A DNA stretch of 64,000 bases from Chitinophagaceae bacterium (GCA_016706055.1 JADJKL010000008.1:186001-250000), one strand, 5' to 3'. Positions 1-8,630 are shown, numbered from the stretch's first letter. Notes: generated by a model from the letters alone, not told the origin. Made by a program: numbers and translations.

Positions 1-1034
1 TGGGAGCTACGCAGCCATTTATCAGTGGTGCTATCTCCAAAACGATCAACTTGCCTTATGAAGCAAAGGTTGAAGAAATAGCAGATGCGTATTACCTGAG
101 CTGGCAGCTTGGCTTAAAAGCAAATGCATTGTACCGTGATGGTTCTAAATTATCACAGCCATTAAGCAACAAAAGTGATAAGAAGAAAAAAGACGATACA
201 AAATCTACAGTAGAAGCTGAGGATCAACTTTCGACAAAAGGGGAATCCAACATTGTAGATATGGGCAAACTGACCGTTGAAGAATTGCTGGATGAAGTAA
301 CTAAAAGAGTACAAGCATCTCCTGATACAAAACTGAAAAGAAAACTTGCCAGCATTGTAGAAAGAAGAGCATTGCCAGCCAAGCGTCGTGGCTTTACACA
401 AAAAGCAAAGATCAACGGACAAGCAATCTTCCTTCGCACTGGTGAATACAGTGATGGAACATTGGGAGAAATTTTTGTAGACATGGCGAAGGAAGGAGCA
501 ACCATGCGTAGCATGATGAACTGTTTTGCTATTTCCATTTCTATTGGTATGCAATATGGTGTTCCTTTAGAAGAGTTTGTTGACAAATTTGCTTTCACAA
601 GATTTGATCCATCCGGATTTGTAGAGCATCCGAATATAAAATCAACAACTTCAATCGTTGACTTTATTTTCCGTGTATTAGGATATGAGTATTTAGGTCG
701 TACGGATCTTGTTCATGTACTGGACAAACCGGAAATTTTGAATACCGGTGCAGATGATTGGGATGAAGTGCCGTCTAATCCATTAGAGTATGTTCCGCAT
801 GAGTTATCAAGTTTACGGGTTACCCCGTCATCCGGTGCAGCAGCAGCGCAGCCGGTGAAAAATCAGCGGACTGTACAAACTGCAAAAATGGACACCAGCT
901 TTGAAGCTATGAATGCGATGAATAAAGGAATGCAGGGAGATGCGCCGGCTTGTTCCAATTGTGGACATATAACTATTAGAAGCGGCACTTGTTACAAATG
1001 CCTTAACTGTGGCACACAAGGTGGATGCAGTTAG
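1..1034 (+). CDS. nrdJ: Vitamin B12-dependent (class II) ribonucleotide reductase, C-terminal part
   Basis: The reading frame is open from base 3 through the left edge, so only about the last 344 residues are visible. Class II reductases turn ribonucleotides into deoxyribonucleotides using adenosylcobalamin. The first visible residues (GATQPFISGAISKT) and the stretch FDPSGFVEHPNIKSTTSI near nt 602-650 are typical of the NrdJ C-terminal half. The tail (nt about 951-1031) holds two cysteine pairs, CSNCG and CYKCLNCG, resembling the zinc-ribbon tail used to re-reduce the active site. A linker rich in Lys, Asp and Glu (nt about 175-235) separates the visible blocks. The natural end at GGCS argues that the 3' end is complete. 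The cobalamin adenosyltransferase at 33471-34031 could supply the cofactor. Confidence 0.93.
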   Translation, partial: GATQPFISGAISKTINLPYEAKVEEIADAYYLSWQLGLKANALYRDGSKLSQPLSNKSDKKKKDDTKSTVEAEDQLSTKGESNIVDMGKLTVEELLDEVTKRVQASPDTKLKRKLASIVERRALPAKRRGFTQKAKINGQAIFLRTGEYSDGTLGEIFVDMAKEGATMRSMMNCFAISISIGMQYGVPLEEFVDKFAFTRFDPSGFVEHPNIKSTTSIVDFIFRVLGYEYLGRTDLVHVLDKPEILNTGADDWDEVPSNPLEYVPHELSSLRVTPSSGAAAAQPVKNQRTVQTAKMDTSFEAMNAMNKGMQGDAPACSNCGHITIRSGTCYKCLNCGTQGGCS

Positions 1035-1171
1035 ATTTATCCACCGAAGCTTACTTCTTCGTTGAAACTACGGAGTATAAATTAGCGAAGGCGGATATCA
1101 AACATGTTTGGAAGATCCTCTTCCGCCACCATTTTGAATGGGGCTACAGAGGACTAGGAAAAACCAAATAA
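1025..1171 (+). CDS. Possible 48-residue small ORF overlapping the nrdJ stop
   Basis: An ATG at 1025 lies inside the last codons of nrdJ in another frame and opens a 48-residue ORF ending at 1169-1171. A strong terminator follows 20 nt later, so it would be on the nrdJ transcript. The residue mix is protein-like, with many aromatic residues and a basic end (FRHHFEWGYRGLGKTK). I do not recognise a family. Part of it (nt about 1084-1096) reads through a GCGAAGGCGGA motif that also occurs in the dispersed palindrome at 51138-51163, so the ORF could be chance translation of a decayed repeat. Confidence 0.3.
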   Translation: MQLDLSTEAYFFVETTEYKLAKADIKHVWKILFRHHFEWGYRGLGKTK

Positions 1172-1191
1172 AGAGTGTACCCATTAATTCT

Positions 1192-1224
1192 ACATCCCCC
1201 GATATATCGGGGGATGTTCTTTTT
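1192..1224 (+). terminator. Intrinsic terminator after nrdJ
   Basis: A 9-bp perfect stem (ACATCCCCC / GGGGGATGT) around the loop GATATATC is followed by TCTTTTTT. It sits about 160 nt after the nrdJ stop and has the classic Rho-independent form on the + strand. Confidence 0.85.
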
Positions 1225-1280
1225 TATATAGTGCTGATGGAGGTTTGATAAAGGAGTAATAAAGGAACATAGGAGTTAGC

Positions 1281-1335
1281 TACCTATAACGGGCCTATAG
1301 CTGGCCTATAAAAAGCCTATAGAGGGCCTATAGCT
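1281..1335. repeat. Five tandem 11-bp repeats (GGCCTATAGCT type)
   Basis: Five head-to-tail 11-bp units start at 1281, 1292, 1303, 1314 and 1325. The consensus is GGCCTATAGCT; units 2 and 5 are identical and the others differ at a few positions. The period is close to one DNA helical turn, so any bound protein would sit on one face. The array lies 110 nt upstream of the secreted protein at 1445 and downstream of the nrdJ terminator. Regulatory function is inferred only from position and periodicity. Confidence 0.75.
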
Positions 1336-1368
1336 CGATAGTATTATTTGCTAAATATTTCTCCGACC

Positions 1369-1409
1369 GGAGTTCCTGCCATATCCTGAAATGGGGAGCA
1401 GGAGACTCC
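1369..1409. repeat. Hairpin repeat element, copy 1
   Basis: An imperfect inverted repeat: GGAGTTCCTGCC on the left and GCAGGAGACTCC on the right, with one bulged base and a 17-nt loop. The arm sequences recur at 4594-4647, after the next gene. The + strand sequence downstream is not T-rich, so it is not an obvious terminator. Confidence 0.6.
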
Positions 1410-1444
1410 AGTTGAAAAAGAGCTATTTTTAGTTTTTAACTATC

Positions 1445-4400
1445 ATGATGAGGTATTTAATTTTTTTAATTATTATTTATTCAGTTTATCCCGGGCTTAA
1501 CCTTTCCGCTCAAAACCCGGATATTGCCTGGGTAAAAAAGGTCGGTGGTAGCGGGGAGGATGCAGCCAATGCCATTACAACCGATGCCGCAGGTAATGTA
1601 TATGTAACGGGGAAATTCAAGGCCACTGTTGATTTTGATCCAGGACCTGCCGTTCACAATCTTTCATCATTCGGTGGGTGGGATATATTTATCATTAAAG
1701 TTGACCCAAGCGGTTTATTTCAATGGGCAAAGCAGATGGGTGGAACAGGTGACGATGTCGCCAATGCAATAGCTATCGATATAAATGGTATTATCTACAC
1801 CACCGGATATTTTAGTAACACTGTTGATTTTGATCCCGGGCCTGCTAGTTTTAATCTCGTAGCAAATGGTTCTAACATCTTCGTTTCTAAACTAACAGCT
1901 GCAGGCGATTTTATCTGGGCAAAAGGTATGGGTGGCACATCCATAAATGGAACTGCTGATGAAGGCATGTCAATCGGAGTTGACCAAAATGGAAATGTTT
2001 TTACCTGTGGACATTTTTGGTCTGCTAATGCTGATTTCGATCCAGGCCCTGGTTCCTTTATTCTTTCCTCTGCAGGCAATATGGATCTGTTTATTTCCAA
2101 ACTCGATCCCAATGGCAATTTTCTTTGGGCAAAACGCATCGGTGGCATTGCCGGAGAAGAGGGCAGATCATTAAAGTTAGACCAGGGAGGAAATGTGATA
2201 ACAACAGGACTTGTAGGGACACCTGTTGTTGATTTCGATCCCGGGCCTGGTGTATTTAATTTAACCAGTTTAAATACTTTTATACTTAAACTAGATCCAA
2301 ACGGGAATTTTCTATGGGCCAAACAATTCCTTGCAGTGCCAAATCCTAATGGAGCCGGTGAATGGGGATATGGCATTGCATTAGACTTAGGGGGGAATAT
2401 CCTTCTCACTGGTTATTTTCAGGGTCAGGTTGATTTTAATCCCGGCCCCGGCACTTATTTTCTTCAATCAGTAAGTGATGGCGTCAGATCGTATAATGAA
2501 ACCTATATCGTAAAACTTGATCCAGGCGGAAATTTTATCTGGGCAAAACAAATGGCTCGTGCCGCCCCTACTACGTTTTACGGTATGGGCACTGCTATCG
2601 ATGTAGATGTAAATGGTAATGTTTTTACGGTTGGAATGTTTCCTGAAACCACAGATTTCGATCCTGACGCAGGAACTTATAACCTGACTGCTGTTGCAGG
2701 AATGGATGTTTTTCTTTCTGTGCTTGATGCCTCTGGAAACTTTGTTGCTGCAAAAAATATTGTTGCAGGTGCCAGTAGTAATTGGGCAAACTCCGTCCGG
2801 GTTGATGCAGCTGGCAACGTATACATTTCAGGAAATTTCTATTTCACGGCTGATTTTGACCCATGCATCTCGGTTAATAATATGACTTCTTCCGGGATTT
2901 CAGATGGTTATTTTATGAAATATTCTGCAACCTCTGTTTCTATTACTTCATCAGCAGTTACAATTTGTCCGGGGAACCCGGTATCGTTTACGGCAACCTC
3001 TGTGAATGGAGGACTGTCACCTGTATATCAATGGCAGGTAAACGGAGTGCCTGTGGGCAGCAATTCAACAAACTATACAACCACCTCACTTCAAAACGGG
3101 GATGTGGTAAGGGCCATTCTGATTACGAATCCGTCCTGTACACCCCCGGTCAGTAACGCCAGCAATGGTATTACCATAAACGTTGTGACTGGACCAATGG
3201 CATCAGCTTCCATATTGGCAAGCGCAACAACTATTTGCCAGGGAACTTCTGTAATATTCACTGCAACGCCAACTAACGGCGGGACAAGCCCTTCATACCA
3301 GTGGCAGTTAAACGGGATTAACGTCGGTGCTGATTTACCTACTTATACTACTAACAGCTTGCTTCAGGGAGATATAGTTAGTGTTATAATGACTTCATCG
3401 TTAAGCTGCGTTTCCGGTTCTCCATCGACATCTAATGCAATATCTATGTCGGTGACAAATTCAGTGAGTCCTACGGTTTCTATCTCTTCAACAAATCCAA
3501 ATATTTGTACAGTTACAGCTGTGACGTTTACAGCAAATTCTATAAATGAAGGCACAGGCCCAATTTATCAATGGAAATTGAATGGGAACAATGCAGGAAC
3601 AAATTCCCCGATTTTTACTTCTAGCAGTTTTTCCAATGGCGATATTGTATCAGTATTAATGACGTCTAATGCTAATTGTGCTGTACCTAATAGCGTCACA
3701 TCAAATTCAATTCCCATAGTTATATCCAATCCGGTCACTCCGGCGGTAAGCATCAGCACACCTTTAGTCGCTATATGTGCCGGAAGTATTGTGAATTTTA
3801 CCGCCAATCCGGCAAACGGGGGCCCTTTACCGGTATATCAATGGCAGGTGAATGGATTAAATGTGGGGGTAAATTCACCTGTGTATACGAGTAGCTCTTT
3901 AGTTAATTCTGATATTGTAAGCTTGCTCATGACATCAAATGCTGCCTGTGCCACGGTGTCTGTTGTGACCTCTAACAGCATACAGATGTCGGTTATCAAC
4001 GAAACGGTTACTCCATCGATAGCTATAGTTGCTTCACCTGGTATTATATGTTACGGGACCGAGGTACGTTTTACTGCCACTACAGTCAACGGAGGGAATA
4101 ATTCTCGTTATCAATGGAAACTTAATGGCACAGGTGTGGGTTCAAATAGCCCTGTCTATATTACCAATACACTGAACGATGGAGAGGTAATTAACTGTAT
4201 ACTGACAAGCAGCGAACAATGTCCCTCTCCAGCTATCGTTGGATCAAATAGTATTGTAGTAGCCATGGATGCGAATACTTGCCCCCAAGACATTTATATT
4301 CCAACGGCCTTTACCCCAAACAGGGATGGGAAAAATGACATATTAAGGCCAGTAGTTCGTGGAAGTCTTATTTATTATGAATTCAGTATTTATAATCGTT

Positions 4401-4561
4401 GGGGACAGAAAATTTTTGAAACTACAGACTACAAACGAGGATGGGATGGTAAAGTGAAAGGCATTGATACTAATACCGATACATTTGTCTGGATGTGCAC
4501 ATATCAATTTCAAGGTAAACAGCAAACTTTTTTAAAAGGCGTTGTTACTTTAATTCGATAA
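1445..4561 (+). CDS. Secreted T9SS type B cargo with beta-propeller-like and Ig-like repeats
   Basis: A 1038-residue secreted protein. A signal peptide (residues 1-22, hydrophobic, ending LSAQ) is followed by seven repeats of about 60 residues carrying a DFDPGP signature (residues about 25-490), which resemble SBBP-type beta-propeller blades. Five Ig-like units follow, each marked by YQW(Q/K) and a pair of Cys; their YQW codons start at 3026, 3296, 3566, 3836 and 4109, a period of 270-273 nt. The last 90 residues (IYIPTAFTPNRDGKND, YNRWGQ, GWDGK) form the type B sorting domain that directs export by T9SS. The role is probably a cell-surface or secreted adhesin; no catalytic motif is visible. 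Hairpin repeats flank the gene on both sides. The start ATGATG at 1445 is the only one that gives a signal peptide. Confidence 0.88.
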   Translation: MMRYLIFLIIIYSVYPGLNLSAQNPDIAWVKKVGGSGEDAANAITTDAAGNVYVTGKFKATVDFDPGPAVHNLSSFGGWDIFIIKVDPSGLFQWAKQMGGTGDDVANAIAIDINGIIYTTGYFSNTVDFDPGPASFNLVANGSNIFVSKLTAAGDFIWAKGMGGTSINGTADEGMSIGVDQNGNVFTCGHFWSANADFDPGPGSFILSSAGNMDLFISKLDPNGNFLWAKRIGGIAGEEGRSLKLDQGGNVITTGLVGTPVVDFDPGPGVFNLTSLNTFILKLDPNGNFLWAKQFLAVPNPNGAGEWGYGIALDLGGNILLTGYFQGQVDFNPGPGTYFLQSVSDGVRSYNETYIVKLDPGGNFIWAKQMARAAPTTFYGMGTAIDVDVNGNVFTVGMFPETTDFDPDAGTYNLTAVAGMDVFLSVLDASGNFVAAKNIVAGASSNWANSVRVDAAGNVYISGNFYFTADFDPCISVNNMTSSGISDGYFMKYSATSVSITSSAVTICPGNPVSFTATSVNGGLSPVYQWQVNGVPVGSNSTNYTTTSLQNGDVVRAILITNPSCTPPVSNASNGITINVVTGPMASASILASATTICQGTSVIFTATPTNGGTSPSYQWQLNGINVGADLPTYTTNSLLQGDIVSVIMTSSLSCVSGSPSTSNAISMSVTNSVSPTVSISSTNPNICTVTAVTFTANSINEGTGPIYQWKLNGNNAGTNSPIFTSSSFSNGDIVSVLMTSNANCAVPNSVTSNSIPIVISNPVTPAVSISTPLVAICAGSIVNFTANPANGGPLPVYQWQVNGLNVGVNSPVYTSSSLVNSDIVSLLMTSNAACATVSVVTSNSIQMSVINETVTPSIAIVASPGIICYGTEVRFTATTVNGGNNSRYQWKLNGTGVGSNSPVYITNTLNDGEVINCILTSSEQCPSPAIVGSNSIVVAMDANTCPQDIYIPTAFTPNRDGKNDILRPVVRGSLIYYEFSIYNRWGQKIFETTDYKRGWDGKVKGIDTNTDTFVWMCTYQFQGKQQTFLKGVVTLIR

Positions 4562-4593
4562 AATGTGTTTAATTAAAACTATAGGTTGTTATT

Positions 4594-4647
4594 CCGGACC
4601 AGTATCCCTGCCATGTTCGCAGCCGGGTGGCAGGAAACTCCGAACGG
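4594..4647. repeat. Hairpin repeat element, copy 2
   Basis: CCGGACCAGTATCCCTGCC on the left and GGCAGGAAACTCCGAACGG on the right form an imperfect hairpin. The arms match those at 1369-1409 (CCTGCC ... GGCAGGA/GCAGGA ... ACTCC). The two copies bracket the T9SS cargo gene in the same orientation. This copy lies where the 5' end of the following broken lipoprotein gene should be. Confidence 0.55.
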
Positions 4648-4661
4648 GAAAATACCCGAAA

Positions 4662-5176
4662 GTGGCATTTATTTTAAGCTGTTCTTCTTCGAACAACATG
4701 AAACAAAGTGACAGTAAGAAGTTTCATGTGTTACCGGTTTTTCTTACAGTTAGTGGAATTGAAAAGGATACTTCGATAAAAAAATTGTAGCTGAAGCCTT
4801 TGCTAAATATAAAATTGAACTGATTGGCAAAGAAGATATGCTGAGACTTTCAGAAAATGAAGCAAAAAGAGTCAGTCAAAAAGTATTTACAAAAGATGCA
4901 AATTTACCAAGTGCAGATGATATGTTGAAAGCAATGTCAAGAGAACATAGTTACGCTACAAATAATCTGAATATTGTTTTTCAACTAGAAGAAAAAGATG
5001 ATTCTCTGATTATTTTAAAAGCAAGCTGGTCTAATATGGCTTTTCCTCCAGACTTTGGGAGGCCAGGTGTCAAAGCAAAACCCCGTGAGATTGACCTTAC
5101 TAATCTTACTCATTCAAGAAAAGAAAACATCTATGCCATTGTAGACTCTATCTTGTATTCAAAAGAATTAAAGTAA
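4662..5176 (+). pseudogene. Decayed lipoprotein-like gene (5'-truncated and frameshifted)
   Basis: Two overlapping reading frames make one coherent protein if a base is added in the A7 run at 4778-4784. Frame one carries VAFILSCSSSNN, which looks like the end of a lipoprotein signal with its lipobox Cys, and ends in DTSIKKL-stop. Frame two continues KKIVAEAFAKYKIELIGKED and runs to 5176. No proper start or full signal peptide exists upstream, where hairpin repeat copy 2 sits instead, so the 5' end seems lost as well as the frame. I do not recognise the family. The intact part is rich in charged residues and would be periplasmic. Confidence 0.5.
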
Positions 5177-5290
5177 TCTTTCTGAAATTTTACTCATTGA
5201 TTTCACTACTGGGGAAATAGAAATCTTCTAAGTGTTTCTTTATTTGATTTAAAAATTCCAGCACTTAGTTTAGCCGTTCAAATAGCAACT

Positions 5291-5416
5291 ATGAAAGCCA
5301 GATTTTTATTTTTCCTGATTATTGTTAGTTTTTTATTTCAGGCTTGCAACAGGGCAATGTCTCCGTATGAAGCAGCTAATCATCCAAAGGGTAAGAAGTG
5401 TCGTAATATCAGATAA
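5291..5416 (+). CDS. Small lipoprotein, 41 residues
   Basis: The ORF encodes a hydrophobic signal segment (residues 5-17, FLFFLIIVSFLFQ) followed by the lipobox Cys (FQAC, Cys19) and a short tail ending CRNIR. This is the layout of the tiny lipoproteins common in Bacteroidota, often with one extra Cys near the C terminus. It would be lipidated and anchored in a membrane; function unknown. It ends at 5416, directly against the stop codon of the convergent 49-residue gene. The 114 nt upstream show no clear promoter. Confidence 0.6.
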   Translation: MKARFLFFLIIVSFLFQACNRAMSPYEAANHPKGKKCRNIR

Positions 5417-5566
5417 CTACTCAGCAGCTCCAAATATATTACTAACAGCACCTTCCAGCATAGGGAATTTTTCTACTACATAATTCTTGATAGTGAAGAT
5501 TGCTTGTTTGGCCTGTTCGTCTGTAAGTCCGGCTTCTGCTTTTAGTTTATCTATTAGTTCCTGCAT
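5417..5566 (-). CDS. Hypothetical 49-residue helical protein
   Basis: The ATG at 5566 opens MQELIDKLKAEAGLTDEQAK and runs to a TAG at 5417-5419. The pattern (amphipathic helix, GLTDEQAKQA, then a helix ending near FPMLEGAVSNIFG) resembles the N-terminal unit of small helical proteins of the DUF2267/DUF2780 kind, but the assignment is tentative. It stands alone between clpX and the small lipoprotein, convergent with the latter with no gap. The helical regularity and sensible composition favour a real gene over chance. Confidence 0.6.
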   Translation of the reverse strand: MQELIDKLKAEAGLTDEQAKQAIFTIKNYVVEKFPMLEGAVSNIFGAAE

Positions 5567-5602
5567 AATAATTTTTTTAGATGTTTGAAGTTAATAAAAC
5601 TA

Positions 5603-5634
5603 AAAATGCCAAAGCATATTTGCTCTGGCATTTA
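5603..5634 (-). terminator. Terminator after clpX
   Basis: AAATGCCAAAGCA and TGCTCTGGCATTT pair around TATT with one mismatch. The hairpin is 25 nt beyond the clpX stop, and the leftward side leads into TTTTAGTTTTATT on the minus strand. Confidence 0.65.
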
Positions 5635-5658
5635 ATAATTTATTGATAAATGAAAATT

Positions 5659-6906
5659 TTAAGAAGCTACTTTTAATAAGCTGAGTTTGCTCTTATCAAA
5701 ATGCCGTTGAGCATATTCAAGATCGAGGTTAAACTCTTTTACGTTGGAGGAAGGCAATTCATACATGGCATCCGTCAATATACCTTCACAAATACTTCTT
5801 AAGCCTCTGGCGCCGAGTTTATATTCCATTGCTTTTGTAACCATAAAGTCTAATACTTCATCTTCAATAGTAAGAACGATATCTTCCAGTTCAAATAATT
5901 TCTTGTATTGTTTTACTAAAGCATTTTTTGGTTCAGTAAGAATAGCTCTTAATGTTTCTGCATCCAGCGGATCAAGATGTGTAACGACTGGTAAACGACC
6001 CAATAGCTCAGGTATCAACCCAAAACCTTTCAGGTCTGTTGCATTTACATAACGAAGCAAGTTCTTCTTCATGTTTTCCTGCAACTCTTTGTCTACATTA
6101 AAGCCAATAGTATTGGTTTGCACCCTGCGGGCAATTATTTTATCAATACCATCAAAAGCGCCGCCGCAGATGAACAAGATATTCTGTGTGTTGATCTTTA
6201 TCAGTTTCTGTTCGGGATGTTTTCTGCCTCCTTGCGGTGGAACCAATACATCTGTTCCTTCCAAAAGCTTCAACATTCCTTGTTGTACACCTTCGCCACT
6301 AACATCACGGGTAATGGAAGGATTATCTCCCTTGCGGGCAATCTTATCTATTTCATCAATATAAACGATGCCTCTTTCGGCAGAAGCTACATCGTAATTA
6401 CAAACCTGTAATAATCTTGTCAAAATACTTTCTACATCTTCTCCAACATAACCAGCTTCTGTAAACACGGTAGCATCTACAATGGCGAATGGAACATTCA
6501 GCATACGGGCAATACTTTTTGCCAGCAGGGTTTTACCGGTTCCGGTTTCCCCCACCATAACGATATTACTTTTTTCAATTTCAATATCATTGCCGTTTGT
6601 ATTTTCCGAAGGTTTTTGCTGTAATCTTTTGTAATGATTATAAACAGCAACGGCCAGTACTTTTTTAGCATCTGTCTGACCAATCGCATAATCATCCAAA
6701 AACTTTGTTATTTCCATCGGTTTTCTAACCGTTAGCTTAAAACTGCTATTGCCTTTTTCGTCTTTTACAGTCAATTCCTGATCAATGATTTCACGGGCAT
6801 GCTCAACACAGTTTTCACAAATATGCCCTTCCTGACCAGCAATAAGGATCTTAACCTCATCCCGGTTGCGGCCACAAAACGAACAGTGTAAAGGATTTTT
6901 TGCCAT
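5659..6906 (-). CDS. clpX: ClpX, ATPase subunit of the ClpXP protease
   Basis: A 415-residue AAA+ unfoldase that recognises substrates, unfolds them with ATP and feeds them to ClpP. The N-terminal zinc-binding domain has Cys8, Cys11, Cys30 and Cys33. Walker A is GETGTGKT (119-126), Walker B is VYIDEID (181-187), and the ClpP-docking IGF loop is at 267-269. Length is normal for the family. It lies downstream of two clpP genes on the same strand, separated from the nearer one by a hairpin at 6972-6997, so it may have its own promoter. A small palindrome (TCGCCTGAGGCGA, 6946-6958) lies 40-52 nt before the start. Confidence 0.98.
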   Translation of the reverse strand: MAKNPLHCSFCGRNRDEVKILIAGQEGHICENCVEHAREIIDQELTVKDEKGNSSFKLTVRKPMEITKFLDDYAIGQTDAKKVLAVAVYNHYKRLQQKPSENTNGNDIEIEKSNIVMVGETGTGKTLLAKSIARMLNVPFAIVDATVFTEAGYVGEDVESILTRLLQVCNYDVASAERGIVYIDEIDKIARKGDNPSITRDVSGEGVQQGMLKLLEGTDVLVPPQGGRKHPEQKLIKINTQNILFICGGAFDGIDKIIARRVQTNTIGFNVDKELQENMKKNLLRYVNATDLKGFGLIPELLGRLPVVTHLDPLDAETLRAILTEPKNALVKQYKKLFELEDIVLTIEDEVLDFMVTKAMEYKLGARGLRSICEGILTDAMYELPSSNVKEFNLDLEYAQRHFDKSKLSLLKVAS

Positions 6907-6971
6907 AATTATCTTTCTATAAAACGGATTAAATATAAGTTAGTCTCGCCTGAGGCGAAACACAAAATTAT

Positions 6972-6997
6972 AAAACCACTCGGAAAAGAGTGGTTTT
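6972..6997 (-). terminator. Hairpin between the second clpP and clpX
   Basis: A 10-bp perfect stem AAAACCACTC / GAGTGGTTTT with a GGAAAA loop, 38 nt past the clpP stop. The T-rich stem end supports a terminator or attenuator that partly separates clpP from clpX. Confidence 0.65.
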
Positions 6998-7035
6998 ATT
7001 TACTATTTTAAGCCTAAAGCACTAAAATTCAGCAA

Positions 7036-7669
7036 TTAAAGCTTTTCTACCATCTTGTCTGCAATACCATATTCGATTGCTTTTTTGGCATCCATCCAAT
7101 AATCACGGTCAAAGTCTTTCATGATTTGCTCCACAGTCTTACCACAATTTTTGGCAAGAATCGTAGCTCCAATTTCTTTTACTCTCCTTGTTTGTTCAGC
7201 TTGAATTTCTAAATCTGTACTCACACCTCTTATAAAACCACCCAACGAAGGTTGATGTATCATTACTTCACCATGCGGAAAAATAAAACGTTTGCCTTTT
7301 TCACCACCGCTTAGTAAGATGCTACCCATAGATGCTGCAAGACCCATACAAATTGTACTTACCGGACTTTTAATCATCTGCATGGTATCATACATTACCA
7401 TGCCGCTTGTTACAACACCGCCTGGACTGTTAATGTAGAATTTTATTTCTTCACCCGGTTTGTCAGCATCCAGTAACAACAATTTACTTACAATATCCTT
7501 AGCACTTTTATCATCCACCACACCCCATAAGTACACAGCTCTTTTTAAAAAAATATTTTTCTAATTTCTTGCTGAACATACCAATATCACTTTTTGGTTG
7601 TTCTTCTTTTTCTTCTTCCTCTTCATCATCTGCTCTCCAATCGTTGTATAAAAACTGTTTGCGATTCAT
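7036..7669 (-). CDS. clpP: ClpP protease subunit, second copy (frame broken near the 5' end)
   Basis: The conserved body (leftward from 7536) has the ClpP catalytic Ser in MGLAASMGS and His in MIHQPSLGG, plus FDRDYW around the catalytic Asp. A second frame starting at the ATG at 7669 gives a sensible N terminus (MNRKQFLYNDWRADDEEEEE) ending in KKLEKYF. The two join perfectly if one base is removed from the A7/T5 run at 7542-7553, giving YFLKRAVYLWGVVDDKSA. Without that correction only a 166-residue protein from GTG would be made, lacking the first strand. The joined protein has about 210 residues, normal for ClpP. It lies between clpX and the other clpP, all leftward, and may form mixed rings with the first copy. 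Confidence 0.85.
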
Positions 7670-7756
7670 ATAATTATTTTAATGTTTATTAAGTTGCTGG
7701 AGTGAATCTAAAGAAATCAAAAGCTTACTCCTTATCTCTTTTACTCTTTTAAACTC

Positions 7757-8452
7757 TTAGCTTTCTTTTTTCTGTTTCCTCGGATTTGTCAGCAACACTT
7801 CATCCACCAATCCATATTCCTTTGCTTCTGCCGCTGTCATCCAGTTATCTCTGTCAAAATCTTTTTCTATCTGCTCAACGGATTTGCCAGTATGTACATT
7901 TACTACATCATACAGCTCTTTTTTCAATTTGCGAATTTCCTTTACAGTAATTTCAATATCACTTGCCTGTCCACCAATTGCGCCGCTTGGTTGGTGCATC
8001 ATGATTCTTGAATGTTTCAACGCCGCTCTTTTTCCATTAGTACCGGCACCTAATAATACGCAAGCCATCGATGCTGCAACACCAATACAGATAGTAGCGA
8101 TATCAGGACTTACATATTGCATGGTATCATAAACTCCCAAACCGGAGTAAACACTTCCACCCGGACTATTGATGTACATATTAATATCTCTTGTTCTATC
8201 AGAAGAATCAAGAAATAATAACTGTGCTGTTACGATGTTAGCAATCTCATCATTAATAGGATAACCTAAAAAGATAATACGATCCATCATCAAACGGCTG
8301 TACACATCCATTACAGCAACATTCAGGGAACGTTCCTCAATAATATTCGGCGTCATACCTGTTACCAGATGCGATGCATAACTATGTAATGTATTACTGG
8401 AAATGCCACGGTGCTTTACCGCATATTTTTCAAATTCTGAATTAAATGTCAT
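7757..8452 (-). CDS. clpP: ClpP protease subunit
   Basis: A 231-residue serine peptidase of family S14. Ser128 lies in GVAASMA, His153 in MMHQPSG, and the Asp in FDRDNW completes the triad. The INSPGG motif near residue 95-99 forms the substrate-binding turn. The extended N terminus (about 35 residues before MTPNIIEE) is longer than in E. coli and may be a processed propeptide. It forms the proteolytic barrel used with ClpX. It lies between tig and the second clpP on the same strand; tig-clpP-clpX order is widespread in bacteria. Confidence 0.97.
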   Translation of the reverse strand: MTFNSEFEKYAVKHRGISSNTLHSYASHLVTGMTPNIIEERSLNVAVMDVYSRLMMDRIIFLGYPINDEIANIVTAQLLFLDSSDRTRDINMYINSPGGSVYSGLGVYDTMQYVSPDIATICIGVAASMACVLLGAGTNGKRAALKHSRIMMHQPSGAIGGQASDIEITVKEIRKLKKELYDVVNVHTGKSVEQIEKDFDRDNWMTAAEAKEYGLVDEVLLTNPRKQKKES

Positions 8453-8579
8453 ATTCTATTGTTTGCTAATTACTGCGAATTGTCGCTAATGGGTTCAATT
8501 CATCAAATATCCGTCCAAATGGGTTAACTACAAAATTGCTGACATTAATGCTCTTTTCTGTTGACTATTTGACATAAAA

Positions 8580-8602
8580 AAGCTTCGCAATTAGCGAAGC
8601 TT
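8580..8602 (-). terminator. Terminator after tig
   Basis: A perfect 9-bp stem AAGCTTCGC / GCGAAGCTT with an AATTA loop, followed on the minus strand by TTTTTATG. It lies 51 nt past the tig stop. The remaining gap to clpP (8453-8579) holds nothing else I can name. Confidence 0.75.
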
Positions 8603-8630
8603 AAAAATAAATTAGAAATATAGAATTTAA

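Noticed and set aside
1281..1335. CRISPR array
   Set aside because: Units are 11 bp with no spacers and no cas genes are in the window.
1795..2409. 204-residue ORF antisense to the first T9SS cargo gene
   Set aside because: It mirrors the DFDPGP repeat codons, has a repetitive Pro/Ser composition, and no signal, domain or promoter; it is a shadow.
7536..7669. Programmed ribosomal frameshift in clpP
   Set aside because: No downstream stem or known heptamer was found, and seven other genes show the same kind of single-base break, so error or slippage is simpler.
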